A stretch of DNA of 64,000 nt. Source: Anoplopoma fimbria (Eukaryota; Chordata; Actinopteri; Perciformes; Anoplopomatidae). Positions within the stretch are counted from its first letter, which is position 1. Every line of letters starts with the position of its first letter. Below, in pieces: positions 45,986 through 59,278 of the stretch. The position numbers and the translations under genes were made by a program. Where the stretch lies: contig NC_072452.1 in the NCBI RefSeq assembly GCF_027596085.1, positions 5,824,814 through 5,888,813 on the forward strand. The letters run 5' to 3'. A model generated the notes under the pieces. The model was not told the origin of the DNA, did no database searches, and saw nothing but the letters and a program-made list of their open reading frames with translations.

Positions 45986-48619
45986 AAAATATCTACCGAG
46001 GTGGCGTTACTAAAGTACGGAAGTTACTTGACAAATACATTCCTGTTTTAACACACCTGGGAATAACCAACAGTCTCCTGAGTGAAAGACCGGTTTCTGT
46101 TCGACAGACCTCAGCGTAAAAGAGGAATTATAACGAAGACTGTCTCCTCACTGAGTTGTAAAAATAGATTAGGATTTAATCAGAAGACAATTGCTTGAAA
46201 ATCAGTTTCCTTTGAAGAGCTGTGCCAGTCGAGGGACGGAAAATGAAGGAGATTTGGGTTAGATTCCTTTCAGCAGCCATTTTACTCCTCAGAGAGGAGG
46301 TTTTTTTGTCTCTCTCTTTTTTTGCCAACATGACACCATAGCTACTCCATTCACTGCTAAACAACCCCTTTCATTATCAAAAGCAATTTTATTAATTGAC
46401 AAATGCACCATTTTGAAAAATCTGATCCCAATTTAACCAGGGACTACAGATGAAAAATTGCTTATTAGTTTACTTGCACATTAAAAACTGAAATGTTCAT
46501 TAAAGTGCACTGTCCCTGGTCAATAAATAAAGATCCACAGGCCTTCCACCGGTATCAGATTCAGCACCTTCTGACTGTGTGGGCAGTGTAACTGGACCAT
46601 CCTAAATGACTCTGACATGATGATCATCACTCATGCCAGAACGCTGGCAAACAATACTGGTGCAAATCAGACATGATAACTCATAGCAGATGTGGTCACA
46701 ATACTCATACGCTCTGAATTGGAGATGTTTAAAGAAAAATGATAGACAACCTGGCAGTAAATGAAATATGCTGAAAATCTGTCGCCGTGATGGATGTAAT
46801 TTGGCTCGTCTTTTGCTTCTACATCCATAAAAATGCAGATCTTGAATTATATTAGTTACATCTACGACTTGACAATTTAAAAAAAAAACTGCATTAATTG
46901 ATATTTTTACATAAAAAATGCATCAAATGATTGTGAAAGGAGTCACTTTTCCCCTCAGCGCTACAGAGCGTTTTAGCGTAACTGTTTTAGCATTTTAGTT
47001 AAACTGTTCTGGTTGTTTCTTACCAGCACTGTATCCAGCACCACCATTCAGCTTTTTTCAAGCTCTGACAAACCCACTGCACGCTTCCTACAATACCAAT
47101 GGTACAGAGTTAATAGTAATGAACTTTTGAACTTTGTGATATATTTAGCAGCTAAAAATATGTTAATAGGCACCTGTTTGCTAAAAGTATTGCCATTCGC
47201 TGCTTTATATGATAATATGTCAATGTTGTGCTTGTTGCTGCTTGTTTCTCTCTCCCCCCAAAATAACTTTGAATTGCTGCTTTAAATTTGAATCGTTTTT
47301 AAACAGTGATATACTGAACTGTTCTGTGTGCATACAATTGTTAAAATTTTTATTTAAATACTACACATTTTACAAGGTTTTCAAACATTTAAGTATTCAC
47401 AGGAAACAAGTCAGGGTCTATTTGTTGACTATAAATAGCTAACATTCGCTATTAACTCTGAGTCAAAGACTATATGGTTGATTTTTTTTTCTCTGACAGT
47501 GACAAGTGAAGTTTCTCGGGCTGAATCAAAACTAAAAAAGGATCTAATCAAAAAGTTCACAAGTTTACCCAGGAGTTGCATAGTCATCAAATATCTGACG
47601 CATCCGGAAAGATATTGTGAGATCATCGTTCGTTAGCGCCTTGAAAGGAACATGGACGTCTTTAGGGGAAACATGTCCGCTCATGTGAAACATATAATTG
47701 CAAAAACATTACTCAAAACAGGGTGGGTAAAGAGACCTGCACACACTTTTGAGGATAACGGCAATGGACGTCATAGCACACAGTAAATGAGGCATGGCAG
47801 AGTAAATGGATAGTAAATGAATACATGTTTTTAGCTGCAGGAGCAAGAATCTATTTTTGAAATGAATTCAGTGCATCAAAGTTTCCTCTATAAAAGACAT
47901 CTGCTAAAACGGGCAGATATGCCGATTCCAGATATTTGACTGTTTACAACTCCTTCTTCTCAGAGTGAAGGGATTCCACAAAACATCTTGGCAGTCCAGC
48001 TGTCTGTAATGTATGGCCTATATCTCAGTGTTGGAAACCTGGCCATCGGTCCTCTCCTGAGAGGCTCCTCTGAGAGTGAGGATCTATTTCCAGTGTGCCT
48101 ATTTATACAGTGCTTGCCTCAATAGAGAGGCAAAATGAAGCAAGATCTTCCCAGCAATCAGGCCAGGAAACTGAGGAGGAGCTACGATGGATCAAAATCA
48201 CATTTTCACTTTGATACATGTGAATGTATCCCGCCATTGCAACCATTCCCAAAATGAATACACTCAATGCAACATTACCTTATATTTTGTATGGAAGTGT
48301 TCAGTTTACTAAAACCCTGTTTAGCATCAGATTACAAGTGGTATTATAGGTGATGATGCATTCAGCATTGATTTTGCCTGGTTACATGCACTCTTGGGTT
48401 TTACAATACTGTAGTAGGGATCTTCAGGTAGTCCACATTTTATCTGGTGAAGTTTCATCTTGAAGCCTGTTCATTGTAACCCGGATATATCAACACAGTC
48501 TCACTGCAGTTTGTGATATAGTCAGGAAATGCAATCTATTGGTTTCACGTACAGGGACACGTATTGTTCGTATTTTTTGTTTCGCTCGGAACAACTTTTT
48601 GTTCAGGACGTCATTACAT

Positions 48620-48805
48620 TAAAAAACAAAAGTTATGTTTAGGAAACAAAACCCACTTAGTTAGGTTTTTTGAAAAACATGTTATGGCTTAAAATAACTC
48701 AAAAAGTTAGGTTAAGTCAACAAAATGAACGTAAGGTTAGGGCAACAAAACCACATAATTAGGTTTAGGAAAACTGTCACGGAGGTTAGGTTTGGGCATC
48801 AAATC
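48620..48805. repeat. Second GGTTAGGTTTAGG-type repeat block
   Basis: This has the same style of sequence as 45800-45985, including AACAAAACCCACTTAGTTAG and AGGTTAGGTTTGGGCA. Both blocks probably come from one dispersed repeat family. Confidence 0.6.
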
Positions 48806-51800
48806 CACAAACATAAACCGACTATGTGGTGTGAAACACTGGTCCCCAGGTTAAAAATCCTGTGTTGTTGGACCCATCCACTTCCCGTCGCACTCACTAT
48901 AAGTGGATGCATTTAATTAGTGTGTCAACCACAAAAAGGGATCCTATTAGATTTTCCTTTTGCAATATCTATTGTCCTGAGCAACTCGGAAAGAAACACA
49001 ATTTCGTCTCCATTTACACAAAAACCAATACATTCCATTTCATGACTATTTCACTAACTGCCGTGATACTGGGCTGGATATATAGATGCCATGATCAGAC
49101 AAGTGATCTATCAGAAATTTGTCATATTTTGTAATAGAAAAACCCGCAGAATTATGTAACATAGGAAGTGTGTTTCTGATTCATGATATTGGGCTACACA
49201 AATAACAATGAATTGAATTGAAGAATGTATCTGTTTTATAATTATGCTATGAGTGATAGTTGCATGCACAGACTTTCTGAAGGGCAGGGGGCGCAAATTA
49301 ATAAATTACACTTTTTCCAATGACAAGGTTAGGGTACATTTTCATCCAAAGTGTTTGGAAAGAATTACATTTGTTAAGACAAATGGAGTGAAAATGGGAC
49401 GATATACAACAAAAGAAATTAGGCACTTATTACAAATATGTCATATTGTCATAATTTCTGATTAGTTAGTTTTTTTTACATTTGGAAGAGGTAGAAACAG
49501 AGCTAAAAAAGGCTCAGGGAAACTAGAGATCAGTTTGGCCAAGGCGTTATAGCACCATGTTGGCGAACTTAACGATCTGGTGACGACTGCAGAGATGAGG
49601 ATCCCATCACAGCTGAACTGAATTCATTAGCCCAATCTTCTGAGTTTGGAGCGGCTGGATAATATATGTGCTCCAGGTTACTGATGCTAAAATGCCTGTA
49701 GGGCGCTGGAACAGTCTGCTAAGTGTTTTTCGTCACATCTGCTCAGGTATAAATGTCTCTTAAAGGGACTTTCTGCAAGGACATATTGTTTTCTTTATAG
49801 GGTGTTTTTTTTTTTACTTTTTGGAAGAGCCCATAATGTCCCTACCATGACAAACACCTCCCAAAATTGACATCCAAACTTGGTCTCTTGACTTCATGTT
49901 GCCTGCAGAAATGAAAATTACGACACAGTTGCCATTTAATGACATGCCTAGTTTGCCCTTGTGTGTGTGTGTGTGTGTTCTCTGTCTGCGAAACCAAGGT
50001 TATCTGGTGTCACCCTGTTTCTGCCATGGCTCAGCAAAACGGCTCAGTAAAGTGTTGTGGCTACATCTGTTGCTGCCGGTGGGGGGCCCGGCTGCTGTGG
50101 AGAAGACTGAGGAAGCGGAGCAGGAGCAAACTGGGACCCTGTTTTCCAATAAGTCTTCCACCAGAAAATGCTGTGAGCCTTTTCCAGTGGATGGGATTTG
50201 TTCATTTTCGGTAGCACAGAGAGAAAAATGTCATTAATGGGATTCAAACCAACTGTAAGGTATTTGAGATTCAATATACAAACGTAGAAGAATAAAATTT
50301 TCCAAACACAAACACATTGCACTCAAACACCATTTGCTGCAGGGCAAACCTTCTCCCACCTTCATTTACGCCTCTTCTTGCGTCTCCCACCGGCCACGTC
50401 CCCTACAGACGGATTCAAAATCATCACCAGAAACAATCTATAAATGTATGAACGCCTCATTTATGTCTGTGTAAAAAAAAAAAAAGAAGCACATTGGAAC
50501 ATTATATGGGTCAGAGAAAGGAGGCACACAGACAGAAGAATGTATCTGTTTAAAAACATACACTTGTCTATATAAGGAACTAGGGCTGTCAGAATATATG
50601 ATTTGCACTACACGATTATCGTGGACAAAACAATTCAGGATAACAACAGTATTTCGATATATATACGTAGTTTGAAAAAACAATAATAATTCTATCAGTG
50701 AAATTCATTCTTTAACATGTGCGTTTTGTCTCTTTTTTGGCTAATGAATTACACTCAAAATAGGGAGGTGGAGAGAGAGCCATAACTAACCATACTGTGT
50801 ATAAAAAACATTTTAACAGGCGCTGGGTAATTTACACAATATTAACAGATAACACAGAATACATTTTCAATCAATTCTTTTAATATCATGATTGTGGTCA
50901 AAACTGGTATATCGTGACACCACTACAAAGACCAAAACTAATGGAACGCATCATTAAAACTGACAGCTCGGATAGTATCACGGATTGGAGTCACGGATCC
51001 AATCAACACAATAGAAAAAGGGGGGCAAGCATAACTTTTAGAGATCCCCAATCACGTTATTTTGCCACCGACAATAATTGCAGATCATTGATGAGCCATA
51101 TTGTTATATACAGATCTGTTTTTTTTTGGTTATAGCAGATGGTCTACAAGTCTCTAGGCAATTTATTTTGCCACCGTAAGCGATGCTGCCATGGTTACTG
51201 GCTCACCTCCTGTCGATTTATACACAAATTGGTTGTTTACAATGTGACATTATCAGGGATCGGTGAACAGAAAGCATAAATGCCGATGTCCACACAGTTA
51301 TTTCTACAGATAACGATCGTCAGTAAAACTTTATTTCACACTGTGATGTTAACGTTAAATTGTGTAATTAATTCGCAGTTCACATGCACGCCGAACCGCG
51401 AGGGGGCCACAACGCGGATCACGAATCACGGACTGACAATGATCTGTTGCACCACTAACCAAAACCAAAACTTCTGCTCACTTACACCGTCTCTACCTAT
51501 ATGACAATAGCTGCTAGCCACAGATGCTTTTAGAAGTAGTGTGAAGACGAATGACAACAAAATAGTTACAGCGTTACTCCCTCTGACACCTCAACTGTCC
51601 ATTTCTGTTTGTGTATTAGACAGAGATACAGCGTGAGCTTTGAGTTGGTTAACAGAAAGCAAATTTGAGAGCTGCCTCCATACAGACGTTAGCTTTAAAC
51701 TTGCTAGAAATGGACACACTAACCATGTGCGGGGGGCAATGGACAAAGATGTATTGACACTCTGTCGCTGATACGTCCATAACTGACTCTAGAGGGTTAC

Positions 51801-53394
51801 GTAGAGCGTCATAGATTGAAGCTCGGGAGAACTGACTGAGCTGTGGTATTTCACACATTGGGCTCAGAATGTGTTGTGTGGGAATGTGTCTTTGTGTCTT
51901 TGTGTTTATTTGCAATCTCAACCTGTCAGAATTTACCAAAAATTCCCATCAATCACTCCTTTTTCATTGGCATTCAGCACAGCTTCTCGCATAAATATAA
52001 AGGAGGTGTGAACAAGTTTTACTGCAAATGGGAAAAAAAATAGCACAATTCTCCCAAAACCAAACTATCCCTTTAAATTAGGGCAATGCCTAAACTTGGA
52101 ACCCCGGGAGGTCAGACCAACAGGGCGGTGGGTCATTAAGGTAAACTAGTGGACGCTTCTTATGGTGGACACTTTATTTAATTGACTGGAGATTGACAGA
52201 AAAAATAATTAAAGTTAAAGTCCTAACTTTCAGGAGGCTGTTTTGAGGTGATGGATGCAGTGCACTTCTGACCAAAGCTTAGCTCAGTGCCCACCTCTTT
52301 GGTTGGTTTCCCATTGCGCAACAGCCCAGACATAAACTTCATGTAAGGGTGACAGAATTGCCAAGAGAGAGGGAAATTTGTCATCTGTACATTATAGGGC
52401 ACTTAAGTGTTGTCAAGTATTTGCATGTAATGGGCGGGCAGGCTTACCGAAGCAGATGAGAGGCCTTCAGGGCACTGCAGAGCATAAATGACTCCCAATC
52501 AGATTCACAAGTAGATAATGGTTCAGGATGATGCTTCCTGTGGATGAAACGACTTAATTCCCCAGGATTGTGGGCAGTAATAGCACTGAAGAAAGAGTAC
52601 TAAATAAGAGTTGGGTTATTAAGGCACTGATTTCTGAAAGCTTCTCTGGAAATGATCACGATCCTTTTGGCCATTGGAGAGCCTTCAGACTGCAGCAACA
52701 GCAGCTTCAGAGGACAGGTGTTAATTTGTCAATCATACTCATACAAGGTTATAGACTCGATGTGAAGACGTTCATCTATTGCAGTCACATCTTCCCATTG
52801 TTTCAACAAAGTCTTAATAAAGGGAGGAACCGGCCAACAGCAATGTGGGCTGTGAGGTGGTAACTAGAACCCCTGAAGGAAAGGATTTATGTCAATATTC
52901 TTTCCTCTGAACATGGATGAGTGGAATTGTTGTTGTTTTTATAGACTTTTATGTCAGTGAAGGTGTTTTTTTTATGCTGTTTTAACCCTGGGGCGAGATT
53001 CTCCTTATGGCTCCTCCTCCGCGGTTACTGGAAGGTCAGAGGTCATGGTCAGCTACAAAACAACATCCCCGTCTTTCAGCTGAAGGACGATATTCATGCT
53101 CATGTTTGCCTCAGCCTGTATTAAAGCAAGCTGGGTTTTCCAACTGCTGAGTGAGGCATGGAAGTGCAGCCTCAGTGGATAAATGCATCCATGGTGGACG
53201 TCAGCCAAGTTTAATATGAAGCAAATGGATTAACTTGCAATCTGGAGTTTTTCTTTTTTTTTGAAAGGCAAAAAGGATCTTATTGGATTAGTGAAACTGC
53301 AGCAGCCCCAGTAAAATAACCACTGTCATTTCGGATTTCAAAATGTATTGATGATTGAAATCCAAACATGGAGTGAAAGGCCTGTAAGTGTCAC

Positions 53395-53863
53395 TCAAAG
53401 AGACTCAGAATGACTACAAAAAAACAAGAACAGCTATAAAGAGACGCAAAACGACAACAAAGAGACCAAAACAAGAACAAAGCGAAGCAAAACAGCAACA
53501 AATAGACACAAAGCAACTACAAAAAGACGACAAAGGGACAACATAAACAACAATGCAAAGCAAAACCACCACAACGAGACCAAAGGAACTACAAAGAGGA
53601 CAAAGCAACTACAAAGAGAAGCAAGACAAACACATAGAGACACAAAACAACTACAAAGAGACACAAAATGACTACAAAGAGACACAAAATGACTACAAAG
53701 GGGACAAAACATCTACAAGAGAGCAAGAAAAACACACAAAGACACAAAATAACTATTAATAGAAGCAAGACAAACACATAGATCAATCAAACAACTACAA
53801 AGAGACACAAAATGACTACAAAGACAATAAAACAACTACAAAAAGAGGCAAGACAAACACATA
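53395..53863. repeat. 21-bp degenerate minisatellite, left part
   Basis: Tandem units close to ACACAAAATGACTACAAAGAG (21 bp period) carry many substitutions. The same unit continues to the right of the element at 53865-55030, so the array was split by an insertion. Confidence 0.85.
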
Positions 53864-53864
53864 G

Positions 53865-55030
53865 GGTACCTCCCAAGTCTCTTAAATTGCATCCTCGATT
53901 CCCTCACTTGCGTCGTTTCCTTGCGAGGAGAGAGGAAACGAGGAAATGTGTTTTAAGAGAAATGAGACGTCCTTTCCTCTGTAGCGCCACGTGAAGCGAC
54001 GTCTGTTTCTGATGACGGCGGCCGCTGATCACAGCTGGATCAGCTGTCAGTCGGCTTTAACAGCTGGAGAGACTTTTGATTTTATGTCTGCACACATGAT
54101 CACTGTACTAATATTAATAATGAAACAAAGTAATCATCACTGCCAGAGTAGAAATGTATTTCTCTCTGCAACCTGGTACCTGTTTAAGAAACTGCACTGA
54201 GTATTTATACTGTGTTCTGTGTATTTATACTGTGTTCTGTGTATTTATACTGTGTTCTGTGTATTTATACTGTGTTCTGTGTATTTATTCTATGTTCTGT
54301 GTATTTATACTGTGTTCTGTGTATTTATACTATGTTCTGTGTATTTATACTGTGTTCTGTGTATTTATACTGTGTTCTGTGTATTTATATTGTGTTCTCT
54401 GTCCTGCTCATAAGCGCAGGACCGATTTCTACCAGCGGAATGCGTTTGTCTTATTTATTAATTATTAACGTCTGTATGTTTTGAAATTCGGATTGTGAAG
54501 TCATTATTAAATGATCAAGAATATGATTATGGTTTCTCCTAAACACTGGAATTAATTTATTAGGCTCAATGTTTCGGGGTAAATTGGAATTACATAACTC
54601 ATGAAACCTACACTCAGGAGTTATTAGCCTCATATGAATGAATGGAAATGAAGATAAATGATGTAAAAAGTGTTTCTACTGACAAACAGACAGACTCTCC
54701 AACTCTCTCTCTCTCTCTCTGACTTTTTAATCTGTTCAATCTGTGATCTGTCATCACTCTGGTATGAAACTCCAGTGATGATGAGCTATATCAGATCAGT
54801 ACGATCGGCTGCAGCGTCCAATCAAATAACTGATGAACAATGAGGGGGGGTGTCGGCCCTCACAACACTTCCTGGAAGGATGCCCTCGTGCATCCTCGCT
54901 CATGGCTCCTCGGAGATCCCTCCTCGCTCCTCGATCCTCGCTCCTCGGAGGATGGCGGCGCAGAACAATGCTGACTTCCGGTTCAAGTATCGGAGCGAGG
55001 AAACGACAAATAAGAGACTTGGGATGTACC
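53865..55030. mobile_element. Non-autonomous DNA element with inverted termini, inserted in a minisatellite
   Basis: The left end is GGTACCTCCCAAGTCTCTTA. The right end, reverse-complemented, is GGTACATCCCAAGTCTCTTA, 19 of 20 bases the same, with further similarity inward (TCGTTTCCT). The length is 1166 bp and there is no transposase frame. Flanks on both sides are the 21-bp minisatellite. No clear target-site duplication was found, so the superfamily is left open. Inside it is a 20-bp minisatellite at 54201-54400. Confidence 0.75.
54201..54400. repeat. 20-bp minisatellite, 10 units
   Basis: Ten head-to-tail units of GTATTTATACTGTGTTCTGT occur with very few changes (units 5, 7 and 10 vary at one to three bases). 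All three frames stay open on one strand, which creates spurious CVFILCSVYLY reading frames. Confidence 0.98.
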
Positions 55031-55150
55031 GACTGAGACTCGAAACAACTGCAAAGAGACACAACATGGCTACAAAGAGACACAAAACTGCAGTGATATG
55101 CGTTACCACTGCAACAAGTCACAAAACAAAACAAAAAGAGGTTTAACAAC
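55031..55150. repeat. 21-bp minisatellite, right part
   Basis: Units such as AACTGCAAAGAGACACAACA continue the array interrupted at 53864. Confidence 0.7.
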
Positions 55151-55508
55151 TATAAAGTCTGTATGTCTTGCTCCTCTGTGAGTCGTTAGGGCATTTTTCA
55201 TGTCTGTGCACCAGGGCACATTGTAATCCCCTTATGTGAATATGCAATGCAACAAACCATGCCCCTTTGAGGACGATCCTCCTTTATTTGTATATATGGT
55301 TGCTGCTACATAAAGAGTTGAATTCATCAGCAGCTCTACTCCCAGAAGTAGCTTCTGATGAATCTCATCGGCTTTAAAAAAGGTGGGATTAGTTCTGTAG
55401 CTATTTGTTCATAAACAGAAATATTGGACAAATGTAGTTATGACCTGATGATGGCTCTGCATAAAAAGTCAGGGGCATACCGAAGTTATCAAATCTTATC
55501 CTCTAGGG

Positions 55509-55857
55509 CAGTGGTTCTCAAATGGGGGTACGTGTACCCCTGGGGGTACGTGAAGGCACTCCAGGGGGTACGTGAGATTTTTAAAAAATATATTTAAAAT
55601 TAGCATCCATTCAAAAATCCTTTAAAAATAGTTATTTAATAAATATTCAATAAAATATAAGTGTAAGTTCATAAACTGAATTTAATGCAACAATGCAATC
55701 GTCAGTGTTGCCAGTTTAATAAATCAGACACTGATGGCAGAGCGCTTAGTATTACATCTTTTTTTCAACCAAAAATGCTTTGCGCTGGTTAGGGGGTCCT
55801 TGGCTAAAAAAGTATTTCACAGGGGGTACTTCACTGAAAAAAGGTTGAGAACCACTG
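55509..55857. mobile_element. hAT-type MITE with 13-bp TIRs and 8-bp target duplication
   Basis: The termini are CAGTGGTTCTCAA and its exact inverse. The flanks are CTCTAGGG at 55501-55508 and CTCTAGGG at 55858-55865, a perfect 8-bp duplication as expected of hAT elements. It is 349 bp long and non-coding. It lies directly against the 5' end of a SINE. Confidence 0.93.
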
Positions 55858-55865
55858 CTCTAGGG

Positions 55866-56332
55866 CGGCTGTGGCGTAGTGGAGAGCAAGGTAGTTCTCC
55901 AATCAGAGGGTCGGTGGTTCGATACCCGGCTTCGGCAGTCGATGTGTCCTTGGGCAAGACACTTAACCCCAAGTTGCTCCCGAAGGCTGTTCTCAAATGG
56001 GGTACGTGTACCCCTGGGGGTACGTGAAGGCACTCCAGGACGTGAGATTTTTTAAAAATATATTTAAAATTAGCGGCCTTTAAAAATAGTTATTTAATAA
56101 ATATTCAATAAAATATAAGTGTAAGTTCTCCATTGTCGTCAGTGTTGCCAGTTTAATAAATGCCATCGGTGTGGACTGGATGTTGCATGAATGTTAGTTA
56201 GAGTCTGATGGTGGCACCTTGCATGGTAGCCTGTCATCAGTGTGTGAATGGGTGAATGATATGTAATATACTACTGATTGTAAGTCGCTTTGGATAAAAG
56301 CGTCTGCTAAATGACTGTAATGTAATGTAATG
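55866..56332 (+). mobile_element. tRNA-derived SINE interrupted by a piece of hAT element
   Basis: Box A TGGCGTAGTGG and box B GGTTCGATACC are perfect RNA polymerase III promoter boxes. The 3' tail is TTGTAAGTCGCTTTGGATAA followed by a TAATG-repeat end. Compared with the intact copy at 63529-63825, this copy has about 172 bp extra at 55989-56160. The extra piece matches the left two thirds of the hAT element next door, with several internal deletions and without its ends. Confidence 0.9.
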
Positions 56333-58994
56333 CTTGGAGCAGGACTGCTTGCTCTGCTGCCCCAAGTGGCTAAAAAATCCATTAATGCAGCTTTAAACTT
56401 AGAGCATCCACCAATCAAAACATGTGAAGTTGCACAAAGCACTAATACAGTCAGCTTTAACATTGGAACTCTACAGGTCTAATGTGGCACTCTGGTCCCT
56501 GATGTGTTAAGAACTGATCGCCCATTTAAAGTAGAGAGGAGGAGGATTGATGAGGATGTGGTTTATTTATGCCTTAAATGTTAGGGAAATCCAGAAAGAG
56601 ACACATTGACTTCATCAGACTGAGTGCAAATGTGCTGACATTCACTTTCAGATTGAAGTTTGAGCACCGCTAATGTGAAATGCACGTTAAAGAAAATAAT
56701 TACAGCTGAAGTGAATCAGTGGCATAAGCTCTGCTCTCTGCTGTCTCATTTTCAGTCTGCGTGTCTCTCTCCCTGCATTTGTTTGGTGTTGAAGATGTCT
56801 CGTTGGGCTGTGTTTTGTTTTTTTGTGGTGGTGTGATTTCCCGACAGCTTGACTCGTGGTTCTGACTCATTAGCTTCCTGCACTGCCAGAATGAGCCTCA
56901 TCAATCGTAACCCCCAGCGCAAAAGAGCTGCTCTCTCCCTACCTGGCCATTACGGCTCTCTTTCCTCAACAACTCAACAAGCCCAGAAAACAGAGTGGCT
57001 CGGCTCGATGCAGGGGGATAAACAACAGCAACGTTTTTATAAATGCTGTCAAAAGTGAGAGTATTTTCACAGTGACTCACTCAATTATTCTATTCAGGCT
57101 ATATCAGACAGGAGAACACGATTTGGTATCTCATGTAGGCACATGTTGCATTCATGCACAAACAGTGTGGGCTGCAGGTCTGAGCTGTGAGTTTTACAAA
57201 GATCCATCACACACTGAGGATAGAGATGTAGTGACCTGCCGATCAGTCGCCAGAGGCTTTTATTGTGATACTGAGCAAGCAGGAAGTAGGAAAGACTTAC
57301 ATGCTCCAACAATACTTTCAATTGGCTGAGATATCTAAGCTTCTATAAGCCTCCCGCCTCCGCCTGCCAGGGCTTAATTTGACAAAACTTAACTTAGTTT
57401 AACTTAACCTAACTGAAGCTCAACATAACTTTATTAAGCTTAACTCAACGTAAAACTGCACTTCTCAATACATTAATATTAACAATGGATCAAATGATCG
57501 TGTATAAAGTTAAACACGTCACTCACAGTGACAAATAATCACCAACTCTGAATTTCCCTTCAGTTCTTGATTTGTTTTTACGGCCCATAACTTTACATTT
57601 GGTTCACTGGTGACGCTCCTAGCATCTAGTTTTCTAGCATTAGCACGCAGCTGTTTTCAGACAAAACAGTTTGATAAACCAACTGTACGCTACCTATCCA
57701 CCAAGCAACCGATAGACACAGTTTGCAGTATTCATATTTCCCTCTGGAGTTGGTGGAGTCCAAAACAGAGCTAAAAGGTGACTTACAGCGGGTGTACACA
57801 CGATGCGTTTCAGGCGTGTTTTTCACTTGTCGTCGCATGTGCACCTGATTAAACAGATAAGCTACTATTATACCAAAACAGCTGTCCACACAATCCATGT
57901 TACAACTTGTGTTTCACTCATACTATATGTGCGTGTGGAGCTTTGCCAGAAAGAAGGTACACCACACTAAATACTGAGGGTTAGCACTTCTATGCTACGC
58001 TAGCTTCTGAAGGTATACTTAATGTCTACAAATGCTGCTTTTGCGTTTTGACAATTGTAACCACGAATAAAGACGTAACTGCGTTTAAGGGAACAGTATT
58101 GTTTCTTAATTTCATTATCCTTTGTCACGATTGTCAGCTGATTTTATTCTGTGACCTGTAGGCTTTTTTCAAACACATATTGTAAATTCTTCTGTCTGCT
58201 TCTCTCTTAAACTACTTTTTTTAGTTCTTTCAAAAATGTGATCATATTTTGTTCATTAAATGCAGTTAGTGACAGTGTGGGCTCCATGGTATCTGAGCTT
58301 TAAGGAGTAGCAGCGGGGGCGGGGCTTAGCCAAGGGTGATTACGATTGGAGTAATCTAATCATAGAGCCTTCTTAAACTTTCCAAATGTCATTGTACGTA
58401 ATGGATAACATTTTGGTAGAAGGAGTCATTTGGGGGGTTTTTGTTTTTATTTTACAGCCGTTCTTTTTCCAGGGATTTTGTACAGGGGAAAACACTTTTT
58501 CGGACCAATGTGCATCACATATTAAATGCGGAAGTTGCAATAACCCCATGTGACCATTAATAGGAAATAGCTTCACAGCCCAGCTCCTTTCCTGGGAGCT
58601 TAAGCAGACACAGTGTTAGCGTCGGTTTATAATAGTAAAGAATCGTACTGTATGGCTGAACATGCACTACGTCTGAAAGCAAAAGTGTTTTGTATTTTTG
58701 TAGGTTGGGATCATATTTTATATCATTAAAAGTAAAAAGTGATACTTTTAAGATACTTGACAGAAATTAAATACTTTAAAAAGTGTGATTACCTCAAAAT
58801 TGTATGATAGTAAACGTTACATTTCACTTCTGTTTACTGCCGATCGAAAGAATGATAACGAGGATTATTGGACTGCTAGTCTAAAAATCGGTATCTGCAG
58901 AGTTAATGAGATCTCGCTGTAGCTGCCACACAGTAAAGACAGCAGTCTTTCATGTGCTCTGAGCTCCAGCTAACAAGCTCTGCTGCAGCAGCTG

Positions 58995-59030
<36 letters not shown>

Positions 59031-59194
59031 AGTATGTGTGTCGTCAGGTTGGGACTCTCTGAAGGCTGTCATCAGGCCCGGAGTGGATCCTCCAGGAGGT
59101 AATGTAATGCCCCTCTGCTGCCGTGGCCCTCAACCCCTCACAACACGAGCAGCAGCCATCACAGAGCTGTGCCTCACCTCGTCTACCTTTCTCC

Positions 59195-59196
<2 letters not shown>

Positions 59197-59278
<82 letters not shown>

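Noticed and set aside
50580..50930. Element with GGGCTGTCAGAATATATGAT and ATATCGTGACACCAC ends
   Set aside because: It resembles a dispersed fish repeat, but the ends do not form a convincing inverted repeat and no target duplication is visible.
53414..53786. Frames rich in FVSLCSCFV on the minus strand
   Set aside because: They come from the 21-bp minisatellite, whose period keeps a frame open. The strand and composition are artefactual.
54154..54484. Hydrophobic frame CVFILCSVYLY resembling a membrane protein
   Set aside because: It is a translation of ten 20-bp units; all frames give the same kind of peptide.
53395..55150. CRISPR-like array because of regular repeats
   Set aside because: Units are adjacent with no spacers, and the host is a vertebrate.
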